Of a stretch of DNA of 64,000 nt, positions 35,800 through 48,735 are shown piece after piece. The stretch is from Spinellus fusiger. Its lineage: Eukaryota > Mucoromycota > Mucoromycetes > Mucorales > Phycomycetaceae. Within the stretch, counting starts at the first letter, position 1. The number at the start of each line of letters is the position of its first letter. Location of the stretch: the NCBI GenBank assembly GCA_025094145.1, contig JALLLS010000007.1:496001-560000 (forward strand), in the 5' to 3' direction. The position numbers were made by a program, and so were the translations under genes. The notes below the pieces were generated by a model. It searched no databases. It was given only the letters and a program-made list of their open reading frames with translations, and was not told where the DNA came from.

Positions 35800-36560
35800 T
35801 ATTGTAAACTAAATAACAAATAAGCAATTTAGATTTATAGTACCCAGGCAACTGGCCTTGGAATACTCTTAGTCTGTATTTCTGTTATTGCTTCCCATGT
35901 TCTTTTAGCCTGCCTCTATTCATTTGTTTGCTGCTGAAATAATATACTATACGGCATGTATGCATATTCATCCAATTTCTTATGGAACATTTAGTGCATT
36001 TGATTATTATTTTTAATTAAATAAATGGCTTAAGATTTGTTTACTATAAAATATCATTCTATTCATTCAGGACCATGGGTTTCTAATCTATTCTAAAATT
36101 AGCATTGACATTTACAAGAGGGCTTTTATTACTTCTATTCTTTACTGTCTTTTAAATCTTTATGAATAAAAGCCAACGCATATGCATAATGACCAAAAAA
36201 GTATAAATCTGTCTAGTTTTGCTGATAAATGTCAAAGTTTTATCATTATTATTATTATTTTATTTAAAAAAGAAAAGAAAGCATAATCAAATATTTTTAC
36301 TTTGACGTCTTTCTATATGGTATCTCTGGGCCAAATACTTTTATTATAATATAAATATAAACATTTTTTATTCAAACCTTGTATCAACATCTTCAGAACA
36401 GGGGTGTAAGACTAAACATTTTTATATATGGATTGAACTATGAAAACTAGATCAAAATTAGACTTTCTTTAATAGAGATACATATTCACATGCCAATATA
36501 TTGCTATAGTTTACTTTGCTACTTTATAACACAATATAGTTTTAAAGAGAATTGTGAAAT
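35800..36560. other. Intergenic AT-rich region, nothing recognised
   Basis: Separates the protease gene from the mobile-element cluster. It is AT-rich with stops in all frames. Confidence 0.5.
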
Positions 36561-36639
36561 AGATAGGTACCGTTGTTATCTTCTAATCTACTTGTTGAAC
36601 GTGTAGCTATTCATATTGATCATAAAACACATAACATAA

Positions 36640-37365
36640 ACCTCAACCTTTCCTTCAAAATAATAATCTGTTTGGTACTAGCAATAATGTCCTTCATAGT
36701 GAATAGTCTACCAACACCTTCACTAGAAAAGGAACATCACATAGCTAAACCTCCTTGTTGGCTTCACGTTCTTTGGAGAGGTCTCACTTCCTTTCTCCGT
36801 ACTATTTTATTATGGCTGTTACTGAGGAAGATTTTGTACTTTGACTCATCGGATAAAACAACGGTCCGCTACTCTTTCTCTGTCCAGTAAAGAAAAGCTC
36901 TCCCCCATGCAAATGTAATATTCCTTCTGTCTTTATCAATGGGTGTATTATTTTGAACCACTGTGCGAGAAGACTCGAATTTTCTTCATTATTCTTCGAA
37001 AGGTGTCCTTGCCAACTTTGGTGATCATTCTTTGGCGAATCTCTTCCATTGTCTGAAAAGAATCCCGAGCCACTTCACGGGCCACCTCTTTCTCACCTCA
37101 CTCATTGAGAATAGACCTTCTCCCAGTGCTCTTTCCAGTCATAAAACAGCCGGTTTCCCGGTATCTCTTCATAATCCGGTTGATAGTTGGGGCGCTGATC
37201 CTAAACATACTAGGAATCTCAGCTTGTCTGGTGCCATTGACAGTGGCCTCGTGAACAATGAGTCTTCGAGTAAGGTCGTCTATATTTCTTGTCTTGTTCC
37301 CAAGAGGCTTGGTGGTTTGTTCAGTTGTGCTAGATAGGTCAAATATTATGCTGGGAAAAGAAGAA
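36640..37365 (-). mobile_element. Decayed Tc1-like transposase fragment
   Basis: Minus-strand pieces read TTEQTTKPLGNKTRNIDDL, FRISAPTINRIMKRYRETG and SFSSEGVGRLFTM. They line up with the 47222-48585 element (TTEQSTKPIRNRKKNIDEF, FSGEGVGRLVTV), so both belong to one family. The copy lacks its C-terminal third (no catalytic Glu block found) and no clear TIR remains. It directly precedes the Fanzor-like repeat. Confidence 0.7.
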
Positions 37366-37454
37366 AAGAGGAGGAAGTGTATAGAAAAGCTTTTTTATTT
37401 AGGGATAATAGCATGGTTGGAATGATAAATAGTTCTATCTTTTTTCAGTATTTC

Positions 37455-38445
37455 TGTACAAGACACTATAATATCTTTTTGCATGAAAAAATCGAATAAG
37501 ATACACTTCATTATTACTTTTTAGATAGTTTATCTGTATCATGGGTTTCCGTCAGTTAGTCAACCGAGGCTCCAGCGATAGCTGGGGAGGAGAAGGATGG
37601 GGATGAACCAAAAGGCTTGAACCTTTTATTAGTTTTAGTATTATCATTTGTGTCGTGCTTTTTTCTGTTCTATCTACAAAAGCACTATGAAAGGGTGCTA
37701 TTTTCCCTTTGAGACATTAGAATATGTCTAAAGTTCAATGTAGCAGCTAGATCACGATTCCAAAGCCTCAATGTCTTGTCTTTCATACAATTTTGGTTTG
37801 AACACCTATTTGAAGAGAGAGAAGGATGAGTCTTATTTTGATATAAAATTAAGAAATGACCTGAGAAGACCATGACATTTAACTTTGAGTATTTTTGTTC
37901 GTTGATAGGGCCTGAGGTTCTTGAAATGTTTAACTGTTTCCAAAGGTGAGTACTTGCTCTCAGGACATAGGCTTGATATTTTGAATTCATTGATAAGATA
38001 GAGCTTGAATCTTTCTTTCCTCAATATCCTCCGCATGCCTTTTCCCTTTATTGTCATCACTCTGGTAGGATTCGCACCTGGATAACTTGCTATAGGCTCT
38101 TCATCATTCTTCTATAAAAAGCAAATATATGTAAGAACTCTAGGTTGAATCTATAAGCATATTGTATCTTATTTACTTCATTAACATCTTGTTGGCTGAA
38201 TAACATCTTTAGTTCAGAAAGAATAGATAGAAATACAATAAGAAAGAGGAAATAAATAGTTATTTTATTAGCAACACTGAATAGTGTCAGCTATTATTTA
38301 TCATACATTGATGTTATGGTGTTGCCAATAGCTTCTTAGGTCCAAAGGTATTGGTTTAGTTAACGTACAATTAACTCTACTCTTATTTATTCAACTTGTT
38401 TGTTATTCTTTTATACTTCTTTTATACTTTAATGATTATTACAGA
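37455..38445 (-). mobile_element. Fanzor/TnpB-like nuclease relic, copy A of a ~1-kb dispersed repeat
   Basis: Two overlapping minus-strand frames hold the C-terminal landmarks of TnpB/Fanzor nucleases. One frame (38060-37833) reads LINEFKISSLCPES, matching the conserved E..TS..C..C block (RuvC-II glutamate plus first zinc-finger cysteines, the second Cys replaced). A shifted frame (37990-37685) reads RCSNQNC then WNRDLAATLNFRHIL, matching the second cysteine pair and the RuvC-III NRD..A..N block. A frameshift near 37850 separates them and the N-terminal half is unrecognisable, so the copy is dead. Flanks on both sides match 48736-49775. Fanzors are RNA-guided TnpB homologues carried by eukaryotic transposons and are known from Mucoromycota; assignment here rests on motifs only. 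Confidence 0.7.
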
Positions 38446-39170
38446 TAGAAGAACTTCAAGGAAATCACCACCAAAAGACATACATTCTAATGCAGGCTGT
38501 TGTACTTTTATATTATCTCTAAAAGATCTATCAACTGTATTAAATACGCTACGACTTAGATGCTTTATTCAATACCATTGATTCTGTAGCTGTTTTATTT
38601 ATTTATAAACTGTTAAATGTTAACCTCTCGTTTCTTTAATAAATGGGGTCTGAGGTAACAGCATCCTGTACACCACTCAATATATCTCTTCTCAATGTGT
38701 CTTGGTTGTGCCGTATAAAATTCAGACAACCTTGTTTAATGTTAGCATGCATGTTTGCTCTATACTGATAAAGAGGGCTTTCCAAATAAATGCAAGTGAT
38801 TAGAATCATTTATGTACATTAGTCTGAAACAGTAGTGTTTTATTGTGCTTATCATGATATTTTGGTCATTGATTGAGCATGTATTCATAGTCCAACCTAA
38901 CTGTCCTGTAAGAAGAAAGAATTACTTAGCTTATAGGATTGTTTGACTGATTCATTTCACTCATTTTTTACAGTAAACTGCCATTTCTTGATCATATCAT
39001 AATGTCTCTACTTTCTGTTTGGTATCCATTATTATTTGGATAGTTGTAATGGCTTTTGCGCAAATATCCATAATTACAACAGCCTGTATATCTATTTTGA
39101 CGATGGTTTACTAAAGAAAAGTTATTAGGTATATAATTTGAATTAACATACTTGTTCAAGAAAGTGTTAA
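38446..39170. other. Spacer between Fanzor-like relic and Tc1 relic
   Basis: No gene or terminal repeat recognised. Confidence 0.4.
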
Positions 39171-39172
39171 TA

Positions 39173-40307
39173 TAGCCACACTCAATTGAATTGAATACCT
39201 TTGAGTATAAATATCAGGATGAAACAGATAGAACATATCCATTAAATAAAACATTTTACATTTGATTTATAAGCTCCAAACTTAAGCATATCAAGTCTCA
39301 ATATCTTTAATTATAGAAAATAGAATAATAATACAGTTAATATTTTGTATAGCTTTCTTTGGCATCAATGACATCCTGGCATCTGTCTGTCATACTCTGA
39401 ACTCATCGTTGTGCAAGTTCAATACCAACTTTCTACATTGATAATAGATACCCTTCTTTCTTCAATTCATATTTCCAAGGCGTATCAGATGTGTTCAATT
39501 GGGTTCAAGTCAGGGATTTGTGTAGGCTAGTAATCAAAGAACCCTAATTTGATGTGTCTCTTTTCACCATCTAGCATAGGCCCCAGTATGACAGCTAGCA
39601 CTGTTTTATTGTAACAGAAACTCACTGTTTTCTTTCTGATACAATTTCATGAACCAAGGATGGAGCTCACTAACTAAAACAATGATGTATTCGTCTTGGT
39701 TTACAGTGCTATCAACAACGACTAATGAGCCAAATCCATTAGCCTAATAGCAGCTCTAAAACATCACACCATCACCACTAAACTACATAGTTGGATCAAT
39801 GGGATTATAACTATAACGTTCTCTAACTATTTTAATGACACAGGCATCTTTATTGCTCTTTTTCATAATGTATGTTGACTCATCAGACTAAATGATACCT
39901 CTCCACTAATCACTTGTCCAACTGGCATGTTCCTTAGCCCAACAAAGCTGTTTCTCTTTGTGTGTTTTTCAGTGAAGGCTAGCTTGTGTTATACAGAAAA
40001 GGATACATACTCTAACTGATTACAGTAGCTGATAAGGGTGGTTCTACTTATATCAACCTCAAACTTCAATATTCCTAATGTCAGTTGATTGTATGAGGCA
40101 AATGGATCCTTTCTAATAACATCTTTTCAGGTGTCTTGAATCCATCTCATTCACTTTTTTATGTTTTCAATAACTCTCTAAATGCAATAGTGATCCGCAC
40201 TCTTTGATGTTTCTAACACTACTTTAAACTATAGGCTTTTTCCTCACAATCACAGCCAACTCTAATCCAGTCATAAACAGGCAATAAATACCCTATCATC
40301 TTCCATA
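39173..40307 (-). mobile_element. Decayed minus-strand copy of the 4638-5981 Tc1 family
   Basis: The end at 39173 reads tagccacactcaattgaatt, a near-match to the right TIR of the 4638-5981 element, preceded by TA. The following sequence matches that element's reverse complement through the C-terminal region (tttggcatcaatgaca, catctgtctgtcatact) and ends in the N-terminal region at about 40307. The far TIR is missing: it is cut off at the insertion point of the 40310-41654 element. Multiple stops are present. Confidence 0.78.
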
Positions 40308-40309
40308 TA

Positions 40310-41654
40310 CAGTCACACAACATTAGAAAGGACACGACCCCCTAATCTATACATTTTTAAACATGATTCTTCTTCTTCTTTTCACCACAGAATCACATTC
40401 CATTAAGCAATCTCAATTGTCAAACGTAGAATCCTCAACTAGAAACTCAAGAGTTTATAATAAGCTTGAAGAAAGAGAGTAATGGGGTGTTTGCTGGCTT
40501 AAAAAAATTACTCGATGGGTGCCATTTCAAAGGTCGTTGGCATTAGCAAGTCCACTGTCCAGAATATTATTAGTAGAATCATGACTAATGGTACACCTCT
40601 ACCAAGACCTAGTTCTGGTGCACCAAAAAAACTTAACGAGAGAGACCTCAGACGACTTGGGACCATTCTAAGAGGCAACCCATTGGCCTCCTATAACTAC
40701 ATAAATTTGGAACTTAAGGCTCATGAGATAATCATCTGTAGAGCAATATTCATCAGATATATACATCAGATTGGGTTTGGTTCCTACTTCTCAGCACACA
40801 AGCCAAGGTTATCTGAAGAAAAAACATGAAGAAAAGACTTCGTTGGGCGAAGGAACGGGTCAATTGAACTCCTGAGGACTGGAGACGCGTCGTATGGTCT
40901 GATGAGTCACGGTTTGAAGTAGAGGGTTACCAGGGAGGAGCCAGAGTAATTCAAAAGATTGGAGAGAGGTATAAGGCTGCTCATATCATACCTACAACCA
41001 AATGGGGGAAAGGCAGCATAATGATCTGGAGTTGCTTCTGATCTGGTGGACTTGGGCCTTTGGTCTTTATTGATGGCACTGTAAATCAGGACGTATACGT
41101 CAACACTTTGGCAGGAAAATTTCTGCCATGGTTCATTGAATTGAATGATAAAGAAGATAGGGACTTTATATTCCAAGAAGATGAGGCTAGCTGCCATACA
41201 GGTGGCTATACAACATGGTGGAAAAACACACATCAAATCAGGCGCTTTGATTACTGGCCTGCCCAAAGTCCTGATCTCAACCCCATCGAACATCTCTGGA
41301 GCTGTCTTGATAATCTTATCGATAACAAGAGAGCCAGTATTAATAATATCGATGAGCTCAAGACAGCCTTAGAAGAAGCTTGGGGGAGATATCCACATTG
41401 ATATTACCAAATATTTAGTGGGCTTAATGAAGGATTGCTGCCAGGCAGTTATTGATGCCAAAGGTGGCCCAACAAAACATTAAATAAAACCTTTTTTATA
41501 TATATTACTATAAACAATATGTTAAACTAACTTTTTGTTGAATTTGAGGTCATTAGTATGTGTTTTAAGGTCGTAACATTTATATCCGTAAAGCATGTTT
41601 TTTTCAGGATTTCAAAAAATGAAAAATCGTATACTTTCTAATGTTGTGTGACTG
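40310..41654 (+). mobile_element. Tc1/mariner-like DNA transposon with perfect 21-bp TIRs
   Basis: The element is 1345 bp. The left end (40310-40330) is the exact inverse of the right end (41634-41654), with TA at 40308-40309 and 41655-41656. Plus-strand transposase pieces run 40515-40829 and 41060-41401, separated by stops and shifts. The catalytic blocks WSDES, FQEDEASCHT and NPIEHLW are all present, so the D, D and E are visible, with about 35 residues between the second and third. The 5' neighbour is truncated exactly here, which suggests insertion into or next to the older relic. It is dead by several lesions but has intact ends. Confidence 0.92.
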
Positions 41655-41664
41655 TATTTATATC

Positions 41665-41832
41665 ATTTTTTTTTCTCTGGATTTTTTTTTCCACTTTTTT
41701 ATTTGAAGTGCTTCTATGTTTATTCTTAATTGTTCAAAAAGCTCGCATAGAGTGGCTACTATGCCCAATGCGCAAACAGTAAATGACATACAAAAAATAA
41801 AATAAAATAAAAAATACTTTGAACTGTATTAA
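41665..41832 (+). repeat. Dispersed ~150-bp repeat, copy 2
   Basis: Homologous to the minus strand of 1226-1375 (see that entry). It starts within about 10 bp of the Tc1 right end, so its 5' part may have been lost or separated by the Tc1 insertion. Confidence 0.6.
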
Positions 41833-42202
41833 TGCAGTTAGCAAACCAAAGCATAAAATAGCATAGAAGGATAAAAAATACAAAGAAAAAAGTAGTGTAT
41901 ATAGGAAATGTATTAGAGTGAGGTTTATTTTATTATTATTTTATTATTATTTTATTGTGCTTGGAAGATAACATTTATTATAAGAATTGGGTTATTTCTC
42001 ACTCTCTCATAAATCATTAGTTTTAGTTTTAGTTTTTTTTTTTAGTTTTTAGCGTGCAACCTTTTTGACTTTTTTTTTATTTGCTTTTTGTATTGTTTTC
42101 TGTAAAAGTAGTACATCTAGTGTGTGTGTTTATGTCTATACGTATACATACATACCTACACACATCCACTGTACAAGCAATAAAATAAGGTGTCATCCTG
42201 CC
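41833..42202. other. 3' flank of PAN2, low complexity
   Basis: Contains attattatttt runs and a tgtgtgtttatgtctatacgta stretch. No gene; open frames here are shadows over the PAN2 terminal exon. Confidence 0.5.
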
Positions 42203-44759
42203 TTAAGGCCAACCAGCAACAGTAAACACTTGGTTGGGTCCCAAGGCATTCTCAATCTGAGGTGTGCTTGGAATGCGAGAAAGGGCTTCCTTTGCTCCTT
42301 TGAGCCAGTTTGCTCTGTGTCCAGCTTCATATACATCGTCCAGTACTCTACCAAAGGTCCCGTTTTCTCTATAACTAAGATACTTTTTGTATAATATAAG
42401 AGCCTAATGATAAATCAATAGAAGAAAAGAGATGAGATGATAAACATGCATGTTTTCCACAAGATCATTTATTACCGTGCGTGAGTCCTCTATACTATCA
42501 TGACTTTCAGACTGTATATCTTGGTGAAGAAGGTGCCAAGCCAGAAAACGCAATGATATTTTACTACAAAAAAAAGAAATCGTATGAGAATTGGTTTTCA
42601 TGGCTAAAATAGTTGTAGACTAACCGTTGTCGATTGCGAATATGATAAATATCAACAGTGTCAATGATCTGCTCTGGCGGCACAAGTAAATCTATAGAGT
42701 CATATTTAGCCTGATGGTAAGTATAATAAAATACATACTTATAATTCTAAAATCCTTGTTTAACCCATGACCCACAAAGATACAACCAAGATCAACCAGC
42801 ATACGCAGCTTCTTATACGCTACTTTGAGAGGCACGAGAGTATACCGCGATGTCTTGGGATCCAAATCACCCTCTAATGATAAATATAATAGATAGGTAT
42901 TAATTCCCATCCTCCATATCATTTTACTGCCATCATGAAAAAAAACACTTGACAGTAGATACACTGTTTCATAGATATTACCTTCAATGCCACTGAATTC
43001 TGTTAAATAATCAACCACGGGTTCACTTGTTGCAATGTAATCATCAATAAAAGGCACATTCTCTTTATCACCATCTCCACGCAATACACTGACGCGAGCA
43101 AGTGTAAGTGTAGTAGGCCTGATCATGGATTTTGTACCATCGCTACGAATCTCAGTTTCCTCCTGGTTAAGTGCCACAAACTCAGCATCAATAGCCACAA
43201 TAGTGCCAGGTTTTGGCATTTCTTCTTGTGTCAAAACCTGATGACGAGGCTCTGCCATGGGTTGTCTACAGATGCAACGGGTTAACTATGGGTATGTCAT
43301 AGATGAACTTACGTGGCAATGGAGAAATCCCTGAATAGCATAGAGCAATCTACTTCTGAGGGTAGTTTATCAAGGTCTAACAAATCATCCAAATCAACGC
43401 GTGTGTATTGAAGAACAGCAGGTGTCTTTTTTTTTTTTATATAAAAAAAAATTATATTTATAAATATAAATATAAATATAAAAAGGTAAGCTGAGTCATT
43501 GATTGGTAATATTGTCTTGTATTATAAGTAGTTTACCTTCCATGTGCCCTTGAGAGAGAGAACTTCTTCTGGTCGAATACTCTTGGCTAAAAAGTCGTTA
43601 AACAAATACCAAGGAGACTTGGTATTTTCATCCAATGCAGATCCAGGAACTATTTATTTTTCATAATAATAAAAAAAGATAAATTTACAAAATGAGTGAT
43701 TTTTATAAATTATGATAATAGTAATAATAATAATAAAAGCCATTGTAGCATTGAACTTACTTTTTATCTGGGCTACCAAGTGAGGCAACTCTTCCTCTGC
43801 CTTTATTTGAAGAATTGTAGACTAAGTAGCATTAGTAATATGTAAGAAAGATGCTTAATAGATAAGGACGTAACTTACAGAAAGTTCATAGATAGCACAT
43901 GTTTCTGAAGTCCCTTTGAATTCAGGTGGGACTTCCTTACCTTGAGGAAGTGCTTTGATAACAATATCCAAACCATTAAAATGAATACCAAATCTAATAG
44001 ACATTAGTAAATATCTAAAGTATCTAAAACAATCTACCTTTCTGGTAACCATGAGACTAGAGTTGCAGAAGTATCTTGGCCAGTATCACTTTCATTTCCC
44101 TCCAGCATGGGCGAGGTTGAACTCTTTGGACTGTTCGGTCCATTTTGGCGCCATATGGTTGCTTCTTCACTATTTGAAGCTCCAGAATTGATCAATAGAA
44201 CACCAGGCAACCCACGGATCACTTTTTTAGTAGTAGTAGGTTGGTATTGATGACAACTGGGACACCATGCTTTAGTTTGATTTTCACGGTACATGCTTGC
44301 TTTTAATACACTTGTGAACGAACGTTTTCGAGACTTTTGCTCTCGCTATATAAGCCCATGAATACGATAGCATAGATATAGATGTAATATACACGCACAT
44401 CACTTACTTTCTTGGGATAAAGCATATCAACCACAAAAGGATAAGTAATACGAGATGTTTGATGATGACAGCTTCCACACTTGCTTTGACTGAGGGTTTG
44501 AAGACCAAACAATTGCTGCATACATGATGGAATACCAATTGTTTCTGTTGGCTTCAAGGCGTCTGCTCCTTCCATAGGTTCATTTATATCATTGTCAAGA
44601 TTGATCACTTTGGAGATAAGTGGGTTGTCGGCTACATTTGATTCTTGATGAAGTTGCTCCATAATAAAGCGTGTAAAGTTCTGCATGAGTGTAGAATAAG
44701 AAGCACAACGATCAGGCGTCTCGGGTTCAAACAGACCAAGAGCAGCAGCTATAAATATA

Positions 44760-44798
<39 letters not shown>

Positions 44799-46986
44799 GG
44801 AACATTACAACATGCCCTAATTTTGCTCTTGTCATTTACCTTGTGGAATAGTACTAAAGGCTCTTAGGAAATTGGTGGCCTGGCAGTTCTGACCCTTTGC
44901 GTCCTCTAACATTCGAAACAAGAACCCAAGCTCACACAATAAACAGTTTTCTTTTGGACAAGAAGTTCCAATGTGTGAGGTAGCAATCTTCCGAAGAGGC
45001 ACAATAAAATACAACACTTGGAGAAGTGAATTGCAGTATGAGTTTCGAATATGTGTTTCCAAACCACTGTAGACCGTCTGATTGTAATATCTGTGATACA
45101 GATGCTTGTTAACCTTCTGCTATTGTTTTTTACTCTCCTCTTTATTTATAAACCGAGTCCAACATAAACATAAAACTTGCCCAAAGTCAAAATCATCAAC
45201 ACCGAATTTACTGTACTGGATTTCAACACGGCGGTAATGCTGTGGCATGATTAAGCCTAATGGATCTGATTTCGAAAGATCACTAATAGAAGAAGAGCGT
45301 CGTCCAGAGTGCTAATGGATATAAAGTCAATGGCAAGGTCACAAGTATATAAATAGCTTACCTGAGGTATATTATCAAGCGATACATTGCTGGCAAGAAG
45401 CAACTCACGCTCTTGTTCAGATCGGAACTTGGGGATGTCTCTTTTGTTCGATTGCTTCTTCTTATGTGTTACTTGATTTCTACGTATATTGCCAGGATTG
45501 GGTGCATATCCCACAAAGTCAATGGTTTTCATATTCCTTAATACATCATCATCAATTTGAGCTGTAGGATGTCCCACTTCATAGACCGTATTAGATGCCC
45601 ATACAGATAGCAATGGTTCTGTGTAGTAAGGCATACCAATAGAAGATAGGGGACTTGATAAAGAAGAATAAATTAATGTTTTTTCTGTCTACTGTTTCTA
45701 ACATTCTACTTACCTGTTTTCTGACATGGTGGTTGTAGGTGGAGCGACAAGATCAGGTGTTGTGAGAGGAAGAGAGTACGGGTTGACATCGTATCCATCA
45801 TGATCTGCATATTGATAAACAAAACTTGCACCATTACCAAATGCCAATGTATGTCCACTGCTAGAGATATCCATAGCTGTGATATAATTCGATGTCTGTA
45901 CTTGGCAAAACTGGCTTGGAGGTGCATACGATCCCATGGCAAGACTAGACACATCACACATCTGGAATTGACCTGTCTGAGAAACTACAATGCAAGTGGT
46001 GCTGAGAGTAGGATGCATTTTCAAGAACATAGGCCCACCAGGGAATGGAATGGGTGCCAATGATCGTACTGCCATTCTTATATCATACACTTTTACTAAA
46101 GGATCCATGATTAAAGAACCCTGCCTAAGTACCCCTTCCATAAGTTATTGCCGTGCTTCTTATACATTCATTTTGTCTTGCCTTTGCGAAAATCCACAAG
46201 TGATGAGTAGATTGCCAGAGACATCCATATCTGATAGAGTGGCAGTGTGAGCCTGCACACGCTGTTCCACTTTCATTGTACGAGTGTCTCTTAGGGTCAC
46301 TTCGCCTAGTAAAGAGCCACAGCAAACAGCTCTTGGTAGATTACGCATCACCACAATATTAGAGGCGCCTGGTACTGTGCGTGTTACTGTGCCTCGAGTC
46401 ATACTAACAACCAGCATATTGTCCTGCTGTCCTGCTACGAATAGCTCTCCGCTGATAAGTGTGGTGGCCATCATACAGTGCAGGTCTTGTGTGTGTTCAT
46501 TGCTAGCACAACCATAAGCAATTCCTCTAGTACATTAAAGTACCTTATATTCCACTTGACGATGCCTCTTCTGTCACGCATCTGTATGCTTTTTGGACTG
46601 AGACTAATGACTCCTCGGTCAGTGACTCTAATCTGTCGTATCTGCTGGTCTTTATGAGCTTTAAATGAAGTGTAGCGTTGGAGTCCCTTTCCATAATAGG
46701 AGGCAACTCGTCCCTATGCAACACAGCACAATTCAGTCAGTTATATGTGTCTCATGTCATAATGACCAGTGAATGACAAGAATGACAAGAATGACAAGAA
46801 TGACAGGTGCATGACAGGACTGACAGGTGAAGTGTGGCTGGTAATAGAAAGAGGGACACCACTTACAGAGTCATTGCCCACCCAAAGTAATTCATGATAG
46901 GGATCCCAGCAGAGAGAAGACACTGCTGATACTTTATTCAGGTTGATGTCGCATGTGTGCTGTACTTCATTCCATAAGCTCTCCAT
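42203..46986 (-). CDS. PAN2: PAN2, catalytic subunit of the PAN2-PAN3 poly(A) nuclease
   Basis: Eighteen exons close exactly to 1173 aa: 46986-46867, 46713-46544, 46502-46182, 46124-45714, 45653-45362, 45311-45181, 45090-44840, 44748-44408, 44345-44038, 43993-43879, 43821-43761, 43649-43537, 43425-43313, 43265-42982, 42873-42739, 42691-42625, 42563-42476, 42403-42203. The N-terminus is a WD40-type propeller ([18 protein letters not shown]). A PAN3-binding linker and an inactive USP-like domain follow ([17 protein letters not shown]). The C-terminal RNase T/DEDD exonuclease has DAEF (Asp942, Glu944), GHGLNKDFR (Asp1051) and HDSIEDSR (His1099, Asp1104). It shortens mRNA poly(A) tails in the cytoplasm. 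Two introns (after 46182 and 45181) use GC donors. Mobile-element debris lies on both sides, yet the gene is intact. Confidence 0.95.
44757..44798. repeat. (AAT)n microsatellite in PAN2 intron
   Basis: A run of about 13 ataata units lies in the intron between PAN2 exons 7 and 8. It does not touch the splice sites. Confidence 0.85.
46765..46805. repeat. 10-bp tandem tract (gacaagaat) in PAN2 intron 1
   Basis: About four copies of gaatgacaa inside the first intron of PAN2, between the donor at 46866 and the acceptor near 46714. Confidence 0.8.
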
Positions 46987-47221
46987 TAAAAGACTGGCCT
47001 TTTTCCTCTTTTTGCAGAAAGATGGATAGATACAGATATAGGTATAGATATAGATACAGACACAGATACAGATATTTTTATTGGTTTGTATGTATGTTTG
47101 TCTTTTTTATTCCTCACACAGGTATGAACGTCAGAGTAAAGTAGTGTTTCTTCATAACTGATAGAGGAATAGGCAATATCAACGTGTCGTCACTAGAGAG
47201 TCACATTGCTTACTCCTAATA
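46987..47221. other. PAN2 upstream region with gata-type tandem tract
   Basis: A tagatacagatatagg-type 6-bp repeat occupies about 47026-47076. The region should contain the PAN2 promoter; no TATA box is clear. Confidence 0.5.
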
Positions 47222-48585
47222 CAGTGTCAGGCAAAAGATTAATAAAGGTTTTGTTTTCCGACCTCTATTTTGGTCAAAAAACAATCCTTTTTTTTTGCTT
47301 ATTCCTCATTTCTTTTTTTCCGCTATAATATCTATTATGTCCAACACCACTGAACAAAGCACCAAGCCTATTAGAAACAGAAAGAAGAATATTGATGAAT
47401 TTAATTGTAACTCATTGTTCACTAGGCTACCCAACATGGCACCAGACAAGTGGACATTGCAGTCATGTTTAGCGTCATTAATTCTGCTGTCAACCTTATC
47501 ATGAAGAGATACAAGAAAACTGACTGTTCCAAGGCAAATAAGAGCTCTGGACGCAAGTCCATTCTAATTTAGAAGTATGAGAGAGAGAGAGAGTATACGA
47601 GATGGAAAGGGATTCATTTCAGACAATAGATCAACTTTGCAAGCAGATGACCACCAAAGTGTGCATGAGCACTTTTAGAGAAATGATAGAGAGGATTGGC
47701 CTTTCTTCTTTCAGGGTTGTTAAGAAACCTTCTCTCAGCATTAAACACAAGAGGTTGAGGCTTACTTAGACTAGGACCTACCTCCACTGAATAGATGAAG
47801 ACTGGAAGACAGTCATCTGGTCCGATGCGTCAAAGTTCCAATTCATCTCAAACAATCACTGCAACAGGGTAGTATGCAGAAAAAAGAGGGTCTTCTCCCA
47901 AAGAATTCCAAACTAAAGATGAAGTTTGGTGGTGGGGTAATGGTGTGGGGTTCTCTTTTCTGGTGAAGGTGTTGGTAGACTTGTTACGGTGGAGGGGTCT
48001 ATCAATAGTGCCAAATACACTACCATTTTAGAAACGGCCTATTGCCCCGAGCTGGCTCGTCCTTTGGCACTGAATCCAGTGGTAGGCTATGTTCTTCAAG
48101 AAGACAATGCCAGTTGCCATACTAGTAAGGAGACTAGGAAATGGAAGGATGAGAGAGGCATAGTCACGATGAAGGAATGGCCTTCTTAGAGTCCTGACCT
48201 GAACCCAATTGAGCATCTTCGGGAGGATTTGGATAGAGTAGTCCGCAAGAGAATAACCACATCAAGCACCCTCCAGGATTTGAAGGTTCTCCTGGTCCAA
48301 GAGTGAGATAAGATCCCCAAAGATATTACAGACACCCTCATTAACAGCATGGGGTGGAGATGCAAGGCTGTCATTGAGGCCAAGGGTGGAAACCCTTAAT
48401 ATTAAGGGTTTCCACCCAATAAATCTGTATTTATTATCCTGTTGAACTTATTTATACTTTATCTTATTTTGAAGTCTCTACTGTGTGTGTTTAATGTGTG
48501 TTTTTATTACAAAGAATAAGTATTTCCTTATACAAGAATCCTATCGGAAAATAAAATACTTTTATTATTCTTTTGCCTGACACTG
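47222..48585 (+). mobile_element. Dead Tc1/mariner-like element with TIRs and TA duplication
   Basis: The element is 1364 bp. The 16-bp ends match (cagtgtcaggcaaaag at the left, its inverse at 48570-48585), with TA at 47220-47221 and 48586-48587. Transposase pieces on the plus strand start at 47338 and include the second catalytic block LQEDNASCHT (about 48100) and SPDLNPIEHLREDL (about 48195-48240). Many stops and frameshifts make it inactive. It belongs to the same family as the relic at 36640-37365 and ends 150 bp before the second Fanzor-like repeat, repeating the order Tc1 then Fanzor-like seen at 36.6-38.4 kb. Confidence 0.88.
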
Positions 48586-48735
48586 TAGATACAGATCAAC
48601 ACCTGTTCCTTTTAAAATAACAAGTCCATCTTCCTGCTATTGATCTTGTATTGTCTTTTTACTATTGGACAGGATAGAGATAAAGATATATGTGTATATC
48701 GCGCATGTGTGTGTGTGTGTACTATTATTATAAGG

